A DNA stretch of 33,883 nt from Lachnospiraceae bacterium (GCA_014799465.1 JAAVHZ010000037.1:1-33883); one strand, 5' to 3'; numbered from the stretch's first letter, positions 24,701 to 33,453 are shown. The notes: generated by a model from the sequence alone, not told the origin. A program made the numbers and translations.

Positions 24701-26640
24701 ATCCCGTCATCAGAACCATCTTTTTGGCAATTATAAATTTTCAGAACTTTATTTAATTGTGTATTCCTATCTATTTTCTCTTTATCAATATGATTCATTC
24801 TGTTATCAAAAAAATCTGAATACTTATCAAGCAGATTGTCATCCATATCAGATTCTTCTTTTGTCCGGATAAGCACATCCTTGCAGCTTTTAAATATATC
24901 ACTGAGATTATCAAGTTCATCAAGTGCATAATAACCAATCTGTTCTTTAAAAGTCTTATCATCAGTTTTTAAGCTCAATACATTTTTATACTTTTCCTTA
25001 AACTTTTTGGAATCGGTTACAGCCCTGTATATTTCATGTTGAGTAAATAATTCGACATTTGAGCTTACGGATAAAACAATCTGTTTGCTTTCACAAGACT
25101 TTTTATTGCCGTTTTCATCATTTTCAGTAAGACTTGTAAGTTTAAAACTGCCAATCCACATGCCATTAGAGGTCTCTGAGTCAGTTTCAGGGTCAGCTTG
25201 TGCATAAGTATCAGTTTTAATTTCAAGACTGTAATAAGCCGTATTAAAAAACAGTTTGGCAGCTTTTTCGATTACACGTTCAACACTTTCACGAGTGGCA
25301 GAAGTATTATTTCTAATAGCAATTTCTTTCTTAAAAACAGTACCGTCTTTGCCGGTAAAACCATCGGAAAACCCATTCAAAATGTTTTCAAGGGAAACCT
25401 CCAGACCTTCGCCTTCCGTATTTATAGTGGGCATCATTGAAGATTTTAAAAAACAATATAAATCTATTGCCTCATACATAACAGTAGTAGTAGCGGGATA
25501 TCCGGCTAAGACACCATTATCGGGGATGGTTTTAAATCTTTTCTGGATATTTTCATCATCTTTGAATTTATCTTTAACATCGGAAACCACTTCGTTATAA
25601 TCACTGACATATATAGCAGCACCCAAATCACAATCCATGAAATTGTACTCCATGGTAGAATTATGCTCGTCATATAAATCATTATATTCATTTAATACAT
25701 TTATTAGGGATTCAGGCATGTCATTCATTATATCATCGGAAAAATAATAAATATAATTTGTGCCGTTAGGATTAATGGAGCACAGGGCAGCATTAATTAC
25801 ATCATCACCGCCTTCAACATAAAAGCAGTTTTTATATGAATCCATGTCAGGCTCAAGGTTTATCTGGGTTGCAAGATTTTCTCCGGATATAAACACAGTG
25901 GTATCATCACCATACTGTCCTCCAAAAGATTCACTGCCGCATTCAGGGCATTTATCAGAAAAGTCCCCACGAAAATGATTACAGGAATCGGAATCACATG
26001 TATTGTACAAATCATAAACAGATACAGTCCTGTCCATGGAATTAAAAATAAAAATGCAGTTAAACTCCTGTGCAATCTCGCCGGTAAGTTCACTGTACAA
26101 ATCAGTATCGGATATAGAAAAAGATTTAGGATCTTTAATATCCTTTAATGAATCCTGTACATACGCAATGGAGTAGTGGGGTGCTTTTTCAAAAAGACGA
26201 TGTAACAGTGAACGCTCCCTGTATTCTTCATTATAAAAAGTGGTGGCAACATCATCACTATTACCCAATATATCAGCCTCAGTATTAATCTCTATATTGT
26301 ACAGATTAATTTGTGATAACTCACTTTCACATAAAGATATTCCCGTAACTGATTTAGAAACTGCACTGTCATCATTAACAGAAACGGTTATTACAAACCG
26401 CTCTTCAAATTCCGGGATAAATATAATTTTATTGTTTAATATCAAATCCCATAAAGCATTTTCGTTTCCATTAATACTTTTATAAACAGTAAATGACAAT
26501 TCATTGGCACTGTTAAAGTTTTCCTTATATTCAAGGGAAAATACATCATTAATTTTCCCTAAAGTATCAAAATTCCTATTTTGAAGCAGAAGAGTAGGTA
26601 CATCAACATTGTGTTGTTTATCAAATGTTATTTTTGCCAT
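21763..26640 (-). CDS. Tal-like tail-tip protein with zinc-finger insert, repeats and S74 chaperone
   Basis: At 1625 residues this is a large tail-associated protein. The N-terminal 400 residues look like the Tal/gp27-type hub (FSLEYKENFNSANELSFTVY). An insert at about 213-240 has four cysteines in CDSDSC and KCPEC, a zinc-finger-like pattern. GNWIRVGINERVYKLRLLSY at about 745 is typical of Tal proteins, and VLDENGITLDGGNITW with repeated segments follows. At about 1240-1285 four 11-residue repeats (GELNAATGTFS type) occur. The C-terminus (about 1488-1600) is an S74 intramolecular chaperone with STSDRNCKKEI and HIGFISQDVENAMFECG, then a short coiled coil. The Ser and Lys are intact, so self-cleavage is predicted. 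GGAGGAG precedes ATG. It probably contacts the host surface; no peptidase domain besides S74 was recognised. Confidence 0.82.
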   Translation of the reverse strand: MAKITFDKQHNVDVPTLLLQNRNFDTLGKINDVFSLEYKENFNSANELSFTVYKSINGNENALWDLILNNKIIFIPEFEERFVITVSVNDDSAVSKSVTGISLCESELSQINLYNIEINTEADILGNSDDVATTFYNEEYRERSLLHRLFEKAPHYSIAYVQDSLKDIKDPKSFSISDTDLYSELTGEIAQEFNCIFIFNSMDRTVSVYDLYNTCDSDSCNHFRGDFSDKCPECGSESFGGQYGDDTTVFISGENLATQINLEPDMDSYKNCFYVEGGDDVINAALCSINPNGTNYIYYFSDDIMNDMPESLINVLNEYNDLYDEHNSTMEYNFMDCDLGAAIYVSDYNEVVSDVKDKFKDDENIQKRFKTIPDNGVLAGYPATTTVMYEAIDLYCFLKSSMMPTINTEGEGLEVSLENILNGFSDGFTGKDGTVFKKEIAIRNNTSATRESVERVIEKAAKLFFNTAYYSLEIKTDTYAQADPETDSETSNGMWIGSFKLTSLTENDENGNKKSCESKQIVLSVSSNVELFTQHEIYRAVTDSKKFKEKYKNVLSLKTDDKTFKEQIGYYALDELDNLSDIFKSCKDVLIRTKEESDMDDNLLDKYSDFFDNRMNHIDKEKIDRNTQLNKVLKIYNCQKDGSDDGILNIIRKKVNEKLNIENFIKNFPNGVHLWKTFCSYRREDKYSNSNYISDGQTDSKIVEKAEELLNVAKKELYKAGNIQYSISSTINNLLALKEFYPLKDKFAVGNWIRVGINERVYKLRLLSYKINFDEIDSIDVEFSTVEKIYNGYSDVESVIKSASSIAGSYSGLVQQMAKTTSTADKVNNLVSNGLNATRTKFVDSDNEEIVNDGHGLLGRRYDYVTDSYDKHQIKFLSNGLYTTSDNWKTIDTGIGRISYFDPEEFNPETGKKGKYVDDYGIIARTVVGKLFIGEKLRIYGKDNSIVLDENGITLDGGNITWKTPIKNENIEGLNEKIDEIASENLKQWVNSDYNPYIEEAKKQIDKKTETWYQSTDPSENWNEPNIKEEHIGDIWYCTNVEKDTNKTFVYQKSDNNGKVTYSWKEQTVSKELFDMADGKASVYVEKPNNYKANDMWILEKDNYLSDIDDSFPKYKKGTLLISKKNNTSYDVSDWEEKVIYTDDAYAKSVEDKLNEYKNKISDFQELVNTKLEKAGVTTIENEYVYSPKIASGYLYLKKENGCSVSIDPLGLNNEKVFNIQNNEGKDIFSVDMGGNAIFSGALNAATGTFSGELNAATGTFSGELNAATGTFSGELKGATGTFSGELKIGDTPSCPLSPHNCIIDSKGLRIGVGNGGQTYAFKVEPNGNITTFGSITSSGFLDMAQSAITYNHTNGLILNGNSSTTVTIKNSIIHNSKMYFINDDNKIIGWFGKESDDDIEIFCINNFDIVTPVLTIKSGSGGNGFSIDSENKTIKSLSGAFQFSNESNYTVGLYGDKLRMPIAQSGTITLGTANARWENLYISASAISTSDRNCKKEITSLDKDEKYEQFFMKLLPVSFMFKDGNSGRTHIGFISQDVENAMFECGLTDLDFAGFCKDIKQESYFDENGNESFKDVLDEDGNPVYIYSLRYEEFIPLNTHMLQKCINKINDLENKIMHLQDGNS
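22783..22914 (-). repeat. Four 33-bp tandem repeats inside the Tal-like gene
   Basis: Units at 22783-22815, 22816-22848, 22849-22881 and 22882-22914 differ by a few bases and encode the 11-residue unit GELNAATGTFS with variants. Diverged copies flank both ends. Unit length keeps the frame, so copy number could change without breaking the protein. Confidence 0.92.
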
Positions 26641-26654
26641 AAGCTCCTCCTGTC

Positions 26655-26924
26655 TTAAATTTGTTTTCTTAGTCTGGAAAGTCTGTTATCATTTTTAATA
26701 TCCCTGATAAGCATAAGATATTCATGTCTGATATTTTCCAGTTCACTGATAAGTTCCAAATAAGTTTCATGGCTTATTTCAGCCAGACTAATTTTTTCGG
26801 ATATATTTTCAATATCACACTTTGCTAATTCTTCCCTTAGATATTCGTTTTCTTCCCGAAGTTTTTCAATGATTTTATTTTGATTTTGTATAATTCTGTC
26901 TTTTTTATTTAAATATATTTTCAC
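26655..26924 (-). CDS. Small coiled-coil protein of the tail module
   Basis: The 89-residue protein is highly charged and almost wholly helical, with a heptad-like stretch (QNQNKIIEKLREENEYLREEL) and a second helix (ETYLELISELENIRHEYLMLI). I do not recognise a family. GTG 26922-26924 is the best start, with GGAGG 8 nt before it; an in-frame ATG at 26966 lacks a ribosome binding site. The gene lies 14 bp before the Tal-like gene, so the two are cotranscribed. Position after the tape measure hints at a small assembly or tail-tip factor, which is inference only. Confidence 0.65.
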   Translation of the reverse strand: MKIYLNKKDRIIQNQNKIIEKLREENEYLREELAKCDIENISEKISLAEISHETYLELISELENIRHEYLMLIRDIKNDNRLSRLRKQI

Positions 26925-27049
26925 GTTTTCAACCTCCAAATTAAAGCAAGTCAACCTGCCTGTCATTTTAAAGAAATTTCTTTTAAGCAGTTGTAATTTG
27001 ATATAAAGTAATTAACATGCCATTAAAACCAATAATTTTAAATCTTTAC

Positions 27050-27085
27050 TGCAAAACAAAAGAACACCCATATTTCAGGGTGTCC
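27050..27085 (-). terminator. Intrinsic terminator after the tape measure gene
   Basis: On the minus strand GGACACCC (27078-27085) pairs with GGGTGTTC (27062-27069) around an 8-nt loop, followed by TTTTGTTTTG. It lies 36 bp past the tape measure stop and within the tail gene block, ahead of the coiled-coil gene. Confidence 0.8.
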
Positions 27086-27120
27086 TCTAAGTTAATATAA
27101 AGTTGTATAACAAAATACTT

Positions 27121-30100
27121 TTACAGATATCTTCTTGAGCCTAACGAATTATAACTTTTACTCAGACTTCCAATTGACTGGTTCTGCAAAATCTTAATGG
27201 TCTTAGGGTTTGTTGCAAGATGTCTGTTAAGTTCATTACTGAATTCTTCCGGGTCATTGACACCATTCATCACAATACCGCCCATGTTGATATTGACATC
27301 ACCACTATTAAAATTGCTTTTAAGTTCTGGAAGGGGAGTAATATTAGAACCATCTGTATTAAAAGGTATCGGGTTATTCTGTGCAAGTTTCCACAGGTTT
27401 TCAGCCATTTCATTTGTAAATATCATGTCACCCTGTCCGACGGTACGCAGAACCCCCTGTGACCTGTCAAACTGGATTTCCTGACCTTCCTCTGCAAGCA
27501 TGGCAACCCCGTTGTAAAGCATATTCCTCGTACCCATCTTAAATCCGGGGATTCCCATCTTCTTAAGTGTCTGGTACAGGCTTCCGTTTTCCTTCTGTCC
27601 CGACTTGACATTAAGGAGTTTTGCAAGTTTTTCGACTTCAGAATCGCTGAGTATCCTCTGCCCAAAAGTGTCATAGAACACCCTGTTCAGGTCAGACAGT
27701 TCATCCCTTGACTTCTTAGTAACATTTAAATGCTTATTCAGATACCTTAAAACATCAACGGATTCATACCCTGATTTCTCTTTTGTTTCCCTGTATTCTT
27801 TATCTGATTTCTTATATTCTTCCTTGTCCTTTTCATACTGTGTTTTGGCTGCTTTTGTTGCGACATTGTTCTTTCCGAATATTTTTTTCACAGTTTCATA
27901 TGCGGTCTTGGATTTCTGCATTTTCTCATATTTATTATCACGGTCTTTCTTCATGTCTGAAATTTTTTCAGCTCTTGCCTGTTCTGCATCCTCCAGTGTC
28001 TCCTTAAGGAATTCCTTTCCATCAGAACGCTGCAGCTTATCCGCATATTCAAGCATCTTCTTGTGGTAATCTTTAGTGTCGTTGATAGCCTGTACCATAC
28101 CCTTGCTGAAATCTGATGAATTAAGTATCGTGTTAAAGTTCTCGGTCGGGACATACCCGATATTTTCCATTGCATCAGTAATGGTATCTGCGGCATCAGA
28201 CGAATATGACTTAATGTCATTAGTCAGGCTGCTAAAGTTGTCACGCATATTTTTTATAATGTTTTGAATTTCATTCGAGAGAGTATCCTGCAAATCACCG
28301 AGAATGTCCTTTGTGTCGGAAATAAACCTGTCATACTGGGTATCTTTCAAATCCTTTTCTGCTTCTTCAAGGGAAACAGTAAGCTTTTGTATCTTTGCCT
28401 TTGTTTCCTCGGATGTGCCATTTGAGTAAGCGGCAAGCTGTTTCTTTATTGAAGCAATCTGCTTTGTCTTATCGGCAATGGTGTTCTGATAGTCATAAGC
28501 ACTCTTTTCCGCATCAAGCAGTTCCTCATATTCACTGATGACACCGGCAATTTTATTCTTAAGTGCATCATAACCCTGTGTATAAAGGTCAATTATGGAA
28601 TCCTTTTCATCATTTGCAGCATTTATGGAATCCTGATACAGTTTTATAAGTTCTTCCTTGTGGTCAAGCAGTTCCTTATTGTAAGGGTCTTTTGCAAGGT
28701 CTTTATTGATTTTGTCAATCTGTTTTTTATAATCCACAGACTGTTTCATGTAAGCTTTATAATTTGCTGAATGAAGGGAAGCAACGGCTTTACCTTCATC
28801 CGTAAGACCTCCGGTCTCATCGCTTGTTAAATCCTTCCGTGATAACTGGTTAATCATAAAGTCCGATTCGGATATTATGTTGCTTATGCGTCCCTCGAGG
28901 TATTCAAAATTATCCCATTTTATCTGCCTGAGATGATTCTTATATTCCTGGAGGGATTTGTCTGATTCATCTATTGAATTTGTTACCTCATCAATCTGGC
29001 GGCGCAGTTCATACCATTCAGGCGAATACTTCTTTATTGAGCCGTTCTTTACTGAATTATCCAGTGATTTTGTCAGTCTGTTACGCTCTTCCACAAGGGA
29101 TGCGTTGTTTTTCTTTTCATTTGCAATGAGCCTGTCATAATATTTTGTGCTCACCTGATAGCCTTTTGCCTGAATCAGATCAATTTTGCTGTCAAGCCTT
29201 GTGGAACGCTGCTTATAAGTACCCTGTCTGTCAGAATAATGTTTTTCTATGTTTTCCAGTTTCTCTTTTGCAATTTCAGCCTTTTCCTGCTTTGATGTGT
29301 ATTTATATAATTCTGCATTTGTCTTTGAAGTTTCCAGTTCCGTAAGGTAAGCGTTATATTCGGCACATTTTTCGGCAAGCTTTGTGTCAACTTTGGCGGC
29401 AGACTGTATCAGCTCCGCAGGTATTGCCTTGCCTTTCTTCACATAGGACTTTATCTTCTTTAAAATGCTTTTGTTTTTAGAATTGGATTTTATGCCGTTT
29501 ATGGCATTTCCGGCTTTCTTAAAACTTTTTCTGTTGGCTGAAACAGCGTCATCATATGCTTTCTTGCGTTTGTCAATGTTTCTGTTCTTACTGCTTACAT
29601 ATGAATTCTTTGTTTTATAAGAAATAGAGTTAGCAGCTTTTGCGTCAAGCAGTTCATCGGACGAATCAGCCTTTTCAACCTTTTTTTCAGCTTTGGCGTT
29701 ATTGAGTGCTGCCATTGCTTTGGCATTTTCAACCATTTCTTTTGTAAGGTTACGGATGGAAGAGTTGTTGCTGTCTATGGCATCCTGATAATTCTTCCAT
29801 GCCTCTGAACCCTTCTCGACGTTTTTCTGCTGCTGCTTTAAATATTTGTTTTGTGCCTGGAGGTTTTTTATCTGTTTGCCTTCATTGTCATTAAGTTTAC
29901 TGTAGTCAGATGCCTTTACAGTCTGTCCCGATGCTTCCCTAAGACCGATTTTGTCTGAAATCTTTTCACCGTATTTTTCAAGGCTGTCTAGTTCACCGGC
30001 TTTTACATCAATCTTTATCTGTATCCTGGATATTTTGTTTTTCTTAATGTTTTTTTCCAGCTCTTTGATGGATTTATTGTTTTCATCTATGGAATCCTGA

Positions 30101-33100
30101 TAGTCATTCCATGCATCAGAGCCTTTTTCAACGTTTTTCTGCTTTTCACGAAGTAAACGGTTTTCTTCTTTATAAGATGCTATCTCTTTATTGTAGCTTT
30201 TATCCAGTCTGTTATAATCTGATGTTTTTGTTTTACGGGTATCATCATCAATCTTATCCTGTATTTTTTCGGATTTTGCTTTTGTCTTGTCAAGATTCCT
30301 CGTTACCCTGTCAATCTCTATTTGGATTCTTAAGTTTTTGCTATCCTTAATGTTTTTTTCCAGCTCGTCTATCGCATCATTGTTACTGCGGATTTTTGCT
30401 TCAAGTTCTTCCCATTCTTCCGAACCCTTGTCTACATACTGCTGCTGTTGACGGAGGAGCTCGTTCTGTGCCTTGTAATTCTCTATCTCTTTATTGTAGC
30501 TCTTGTCAAGCTTATCATAGTCGGACACCCTTTTCCTGCGTGTGTCATCATCAATCCTGTTTTGTATCTTTTCGGACTTTGACTTGATTTTATCCAGATT
30601 TCTTGATGCTTTGTCAATGCTTAACTGTAACCTGTCAATGTTAAGCTGTGATAATTCTTTTTCTAAATCATTTACAGTATTAAGGCAGTCCTGTGCCTTG
30701 TCATACCAGCTCTGATAATCTTTTATCTGGTTTTTAATCGTATCATCAGTAATTTCGGATATGTCAAGTGAACCGTCACGGACTTTTGCTGCCCATTCTT
30801 CGGGTAAGCCTACGGAATTGGCTTTCTCCATGTATTTGTTGTAAGCATCTTTTTGTAACTGTATTTCTTCGGTTACTTTTGATATTTCATTTTCGTATGC
30901 AGATGCACGTTCAGTAAGTGATTTGAATGTATTTGATGCGGTTTCGCCCAACTCAGATATGACTGTTTTAAGACGGTTTATTTTTGATTCGATGAAGTCT
31001 AAGATTTCTTTGGATTTTTTGGCTTCCTCTTTATTGCCATCTGTATCAGTACCGCTGCTAACAGAAGGCTTAGTGGGAGGAGCAGAAGGTTGTGTTGCCC
31101 AATAAGAAGCCAAATTTTCCCTCATATCTGCTATCATTTCATATTGTTGATCCAGTGTGAACATTATACCAACTGATGCATCAGATTCCTGCATTTCACG
31201 AACTTGAGCCATTGCCTTGGCAGCACCTTGAGCCATAGTCCCTGTTATACCATAAGAATCCGCTAATTTTACAAGTGACGCAATATTTTCTTCAACTGAC
31301 AGTTTATTTGCATTTAATTCAATCTGTTCAAGTCGCAGATTTGCAATAGCTTCACGGCAAACAGCAGATGCTCCGGCCTCATTCAATAATGAATCCTGTA
31401 CTTCATATGATTTGGAGTTAAATTCATCCATTGTCATATTAAGGTTATTAGTGACTGTTTCTTCAGCTTCTTTTTTTGCTTTTAATTTATCAGTTACTAT
31501 GGCATTTGCTTCGGTTATGCCTTGGGATTCAAGTGCTGAGATTTTTTCTTCTTTGTTAGCATCTGTAAGATCTTGAAGTACATTGGTCTGAGCGATACGT
31601 TGTGCGGTTAGAACTTTTTGTATTGTCTCTTCGGCATTTGAAATGTTTTTGTTTTTCAGTTTTTCTACATATAATTCTTTATTAGCCTGAGCAAGTCCTT
31701 TATATGTAGATATATCAGATAGATATTTGTTTTTCAGTTTTTCCTCAACAAGTGACTGTGCGTTTGATATTCCTGCGGATTTGAGCTGGTTTATATATAA
31801 ATCCTTGTTAGATTCATTGACTTTATCAAGTGCATCAACATGTTCAAGATATTCTCCGGTAAGGTTATTAAATGCTTGCTGCATTTCGTCCATGCTATGT
31901 GTGCCTGAACCGACTATGTTTACAAATTCTTCGTATGAACTAAGGTTTTTCCATGTATCATCAAGGCTTGTCAGGTCTTTAATGTCTACAAAGCCGTTTT
32001 TACCTGCCTGTTTATATAGGCTGGTAATAGTAGAGAGACCGTTTGTGACATTAGACAATTGTGCCTGTGCAGATATCATCTCGTTTATTCTTTTACAACA
32101 GTAGTCAGCACTCAGACTGGTTTTATCAAGAAGTGTTTTGTATTCTTCTGTAGAAGAAAGTGTTTCAGGCGTGAGTTCTCCGGAGGATGCCAGTTCTAAT
32201 AGTTTTTCTCTTGCGGATGCGAAACCGAATGCGTTAAATGCTTCAGTAAAGGAGATAGGTGGAGAAACTTCTTTACCGGATTCTGTTTCGGAATTAATGG
32301 AATTTAAATACTTATCATATTTTGCATAAAGTTCATCAAGTTCTTTAACAAGGTATTCTTTTCCCTTAATTACGTTGCCATTAGCATCATATAAAGAATC
32401 GTCACTTTCCATAAGTTCACTTATTATTTCGCTTGATTTTTTAGATGCTGCTTTTACAAAATCCAGAGTACCATCTATATAACTTTCGTTAATTCTCCAT
32501 TCATTATCCTGCATAAATTGATTAGGGTCATTATTATAACTGTCCTCAATTTCTTTACGCTTATTATAATATTCTTCTAAGGTAGAATTAGTTTCTTCGA
32601 TTCCGTCTAAATAGTAATTTACCGCATCAATACTGTTTCCTCTTTGATTTCTTCCATATGATTCAGAGTCTTCAGTAATAACTTTTTCGGCATCATCAGC
32701 TGCATCCATCATTTCTTGTTTGGCAATGGCACTTTTAATATTTAATTCTCTTTCAAGTTCGGAATTAGTTTTTTTTAACTGTTCAAGTTCATTTTGTTCA
32801 ACAAGAGAGAGGGAATCTTTACTGTTTAATTCATTTAATCTGTCTGATGTTTTTTTAAATTCGTCCTGTAAAGATTGAAGTTCAGAAATAGTATCATTAT
32901 ATGTTTCCTTTGATTTTTCTAATGCTTCTTTTGATTTTTCATGTGCTTCAGCCATTTCCTTTTCTGAAACAGTGACTGCGTCATATATTTTTACAGCAGC
33001 AAATATTGCCGTCATAGCTATTGTAATTCCTGTTAAAACAGGGTGTGCAGCGGCTAAGGATTTTATTGATACACCTAAACCTCTTATGGCATTTTTTAAT

Positions 33101-33453
33101 CCAAAAGTAGAAACAGTAGCAGTGCCTTGTGATGCTGCAAGGGCATTGGTGGAAGCTGTTTGTGCTAATTGGGTTGTTGTGGTTTGTAATTCTTCACCCT
33201 GTAAACCCTTATGTATTAATATATCTTTTATTTGCGTTTCGTTCAATGTTGACTGAGCAATAGCCGCTTTAACAGCTTCAGTAGAATAACCATTTAAAGC
33301 TTGTTTTAGTCTTCTGGTAGTTTCATTATGTACACCTAATCCTTGAAAATTAGACATACTTATTAGTACATTTTGAATACTTTTTAGGGCAGATAAAGAC
33401 TCTCCTACAGTTTTTAATTGCATTAAAAAATATTCATTGGTATAATAAAACAC
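27121..33453 (-). CDS. Phage tail tape measure protein, possibly 5'-truncated
   Basis: At up to 2110 residues this is by far the largest product here. Length, helical composition and a hydrophobic segment at about 139-160 (HPVLTGITIAMTAIFAAV) mark it as a tape measure protein, which sets tail length and threads the tube. The middle contains a 43-residue repeat (about 545-660) and three copies of a roughly 100-residue coiled-coil repeat (about 945-1245). The C-terminus has GIPGFKMGTRNML, a common tape-measure ending, and GSNITPLPEL. Start codon choice is poor: GTG 33453 and ATG 33423 both lack a ribosome binding site, whereas nearly all other tail genes here have strong ones. The frame stays open to 33504 without another start. 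This suggests loss of the real 5' end or translation that depends on upstream DNA not in this window. Confidence 0.85.
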   Translation of the reverse strand: MFYYTNEYFLMQLKTVGESLSALKSIQNVLISMSNFQGLGVHNETTRRLKQALNGYSTEAVKAAIAQSTLNETQIKDILIHKGLQGEELQTTTTQLAQTASTNALAASQGTATVSTFGLKNAIRGLGVSIKSLAAAHPVLTGITIAMTAIFAAVKIYDAVTVSEKEMAEAHEKSKEALEKSKETYNDTISELQSLQDEFKKTSDRLNELNSKDSLSLVEQNELEQLKKTNSELERELNIKSAIAKQEMMDAADDAEKVITEDSESYGRNQRGNSIDAVNYYLDGIEETNSTLEEYYNKRKEIEDSYNNDPNQFMQDNEWRINESYIDGTLDFVKAASKKSSEIISELMESDDSLYDANGNVIKGKEYLVKELDELYAKYDKYLNSINSETESGKEVSPPISFTEAFNAFGFASAREKLLELASSGELTPETLSSTEEYKTLLDKTSLSADYCCKRINEMISAQAQLSNVTNGLSTITSLYKQAGKNGFVDIKDLTSLDDTWKNLSSYEEFVNIVGSGTHSMDEMQQAFNNLTGEYLEHVDALDKVNESNKDLYINQLKSAGISNAQSLVEEKLKNKYLSDISTYKGLAQANKELYVEKLKNKNISNAEETIQKVLTAQRIAQTNVLQDLTDANKEEKISALESQGITEANAIVTDKLKAKKEAEETVTNNLNMTMDEFNSKSYEVQDSLLNEAGASAVCREAIANLRLEQIELNANKLSVEENIASLVKLADSYGITGTMAQGAAKAMAQVREMQESDASVGIMFTLDQQYEMIADMRENLASYWATQPSAPPTKPSVSSGTDTDGNKEEAKKSKEILDFIESKINRLKTVISELGETASNTFKSLTERASAYENEISKVTEEIQLQKDAYNKYMEKANSVGLPEEWAAKVRDGSLDISEITDDTIKNQIKDYQSWYDKAQDCLNTVNDLEKELSQLNIDRLQLSIDKASRNLDKIKSKSEKIQNRIDDDTRRKRVSDYDKLDKSYNKEIENYKAQNELLRQQQQYVDKGSEEWEELEAKIRSNNDAIDELEKNIKDSKNLRIQIEIDRVTRNLDKTKAKSEKIQDKIDDDTRKTKTSDYNRLDKSYNKEIASYKEENRLLREKQKNVEKGSDAWNDYQDSIDENNKSIKELEKNIKKNKISRIQIKIDVKAGELDSLEKYGEKISDKIGLREASGQTVKASDYSKLNDNEGKQIKNLQAQNKYLKQQQKNVEKGSEAWKNYQDAIDSNNSSIRNLTKEMVENAKAMAALNNAKAEKKVEKADSSDELLDAKAANSISYKTKNSYVSSKNRNIDKRKKAYDDAVSANRKSFKKAGNAINGIKSNSKNKSILKKIKSYVKKGKAIPAELIQSAAKVDTKLAEKCAEYNAYLTELETSKTNAELYKYTSKQEKAEIAKEKLENIEKHYSDRQGTYKQRSTRLDSKIDLIQAKGYQVSTKYYDRLIANEKKNNASLVEERNRLTKSLDNSVKNGSIKKYSPEWYELRRQIDEVTNSIDESDKSLQEYKNHLRQIKWDNFEYLEGRISNIISESDFMINQLSRKDLTSDETGGLTDEGKAVASLHSANYKAYMKQSVDYKKQIDKINKDLAKDPYNKELLDHKEELIKLYQDSINAANDEKDSIIDLYTQGYDALKNKIAGVISEYEELLDAEKSAYDYQNTIADKTKQIASIKKQLAAYSNGTSEETKAKIQKLTVSLEEAEKDLKDTQYDRFISDTKDILGDLQDTLSNEIQNIIKNMRDNFSSLTNDIKSYSSDAADTITDAMENIGYVPTENFNTILNSSDFSKGMVQAINDTKDYHKKMLEYADKLQRSDGKEFLKETLEDAEQARAEKISDMKKDRDNKYEKMQKSKTAYETVKKIFGKNNVATKAAKTQYEKDKEEYKKSDKEYRETKEKSGYESVDVLRYLNKHLNVTKKSRDELSDLNRVFYDTFGQRILSDSEVEKLAKLLNVKSGQKENGSLYQTLKKMGIPGFKMGTRNMLYNGVAMLAEEGQEIQFDRSQGVLRTVGQGDMIFTNEMAENLWKLAQNNPIPFNTDGSNITPLPELKSNFNSGDVNINMGGIVMNGVNDPEEFSNELNRHLATNPKTIKILQNQSIGSLSKSYNSLGSRRYL
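29720..30610 (-). repeat. Three approx. 300-bp diverged direct repeats in the tape measure gene
   Basis: Each copy encodes a pattern of SEKIQDKIDDDTR, SDYxKLDKSYNKEI, LLRxxQKNVEKGSxAWxxY and IDxNNxSIxxLEKNI. Copies start near 30605, 30300 and 30000. A fourth, more diverged copy (YYDRLIANEKKN...SPEWYELRRQIDEV) lies near 28950-29200. Boundaries are approximate. Confidence 0.8.
31480..31815 (-). repeat. Three approx. 43-residue repeats in the tape measure gene
   Basis: The segments QLKSAGISNAQSLVEEKLKNK, KLKNKNISNAEETIQKVL and ALESQGITEANAIVTDKLKAK recur about every 130 bp, separated by an ANKEL or ANKEE element. This is a short-repeat block separate from the 100-residue coiled-coil repeats. 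Confidence 0.75.
33418..33446 (+). promoter_or_regulatory. Promoter of the zinc-ribbon gene
   Basis: TTGCAT (33418-33423), a 17-bp spacer and TATAAT (33441-33446), preceded by TGG as an extended -10, form a strong sigma-A promoter. It overlaps the first codons proposed for the divergent tape measure gene. Confidence 0.8.

Noticed and set aside
32972-33256. Plus-strand hydrophobic ORF that looks like a holin
   Set aside because: It is antisense to the hydrophobic segment of the tape measure gene, lacks a ribosome binding site, and such shadows arise from the complementary codons.
27121-33453. Base composition shift within the tape measure gene as a mosaic boundary near 31,000
   Set aside because: Some lines in 28,000-30,900 look more GC-rich than those past 32,000, but hand counts of single lines vary widely (25-52 percent) and give no clear border. 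A sliding-window GC and codon analysis would be needed.
16695-33453. Contractile tail or contractile injection system
   Set aside because: There is no sheath, baseplate wedge, spike or AAA+ ATPase gene; the Dit, Tal and BppU-like proteins point to a non-contractile siphophage tail.
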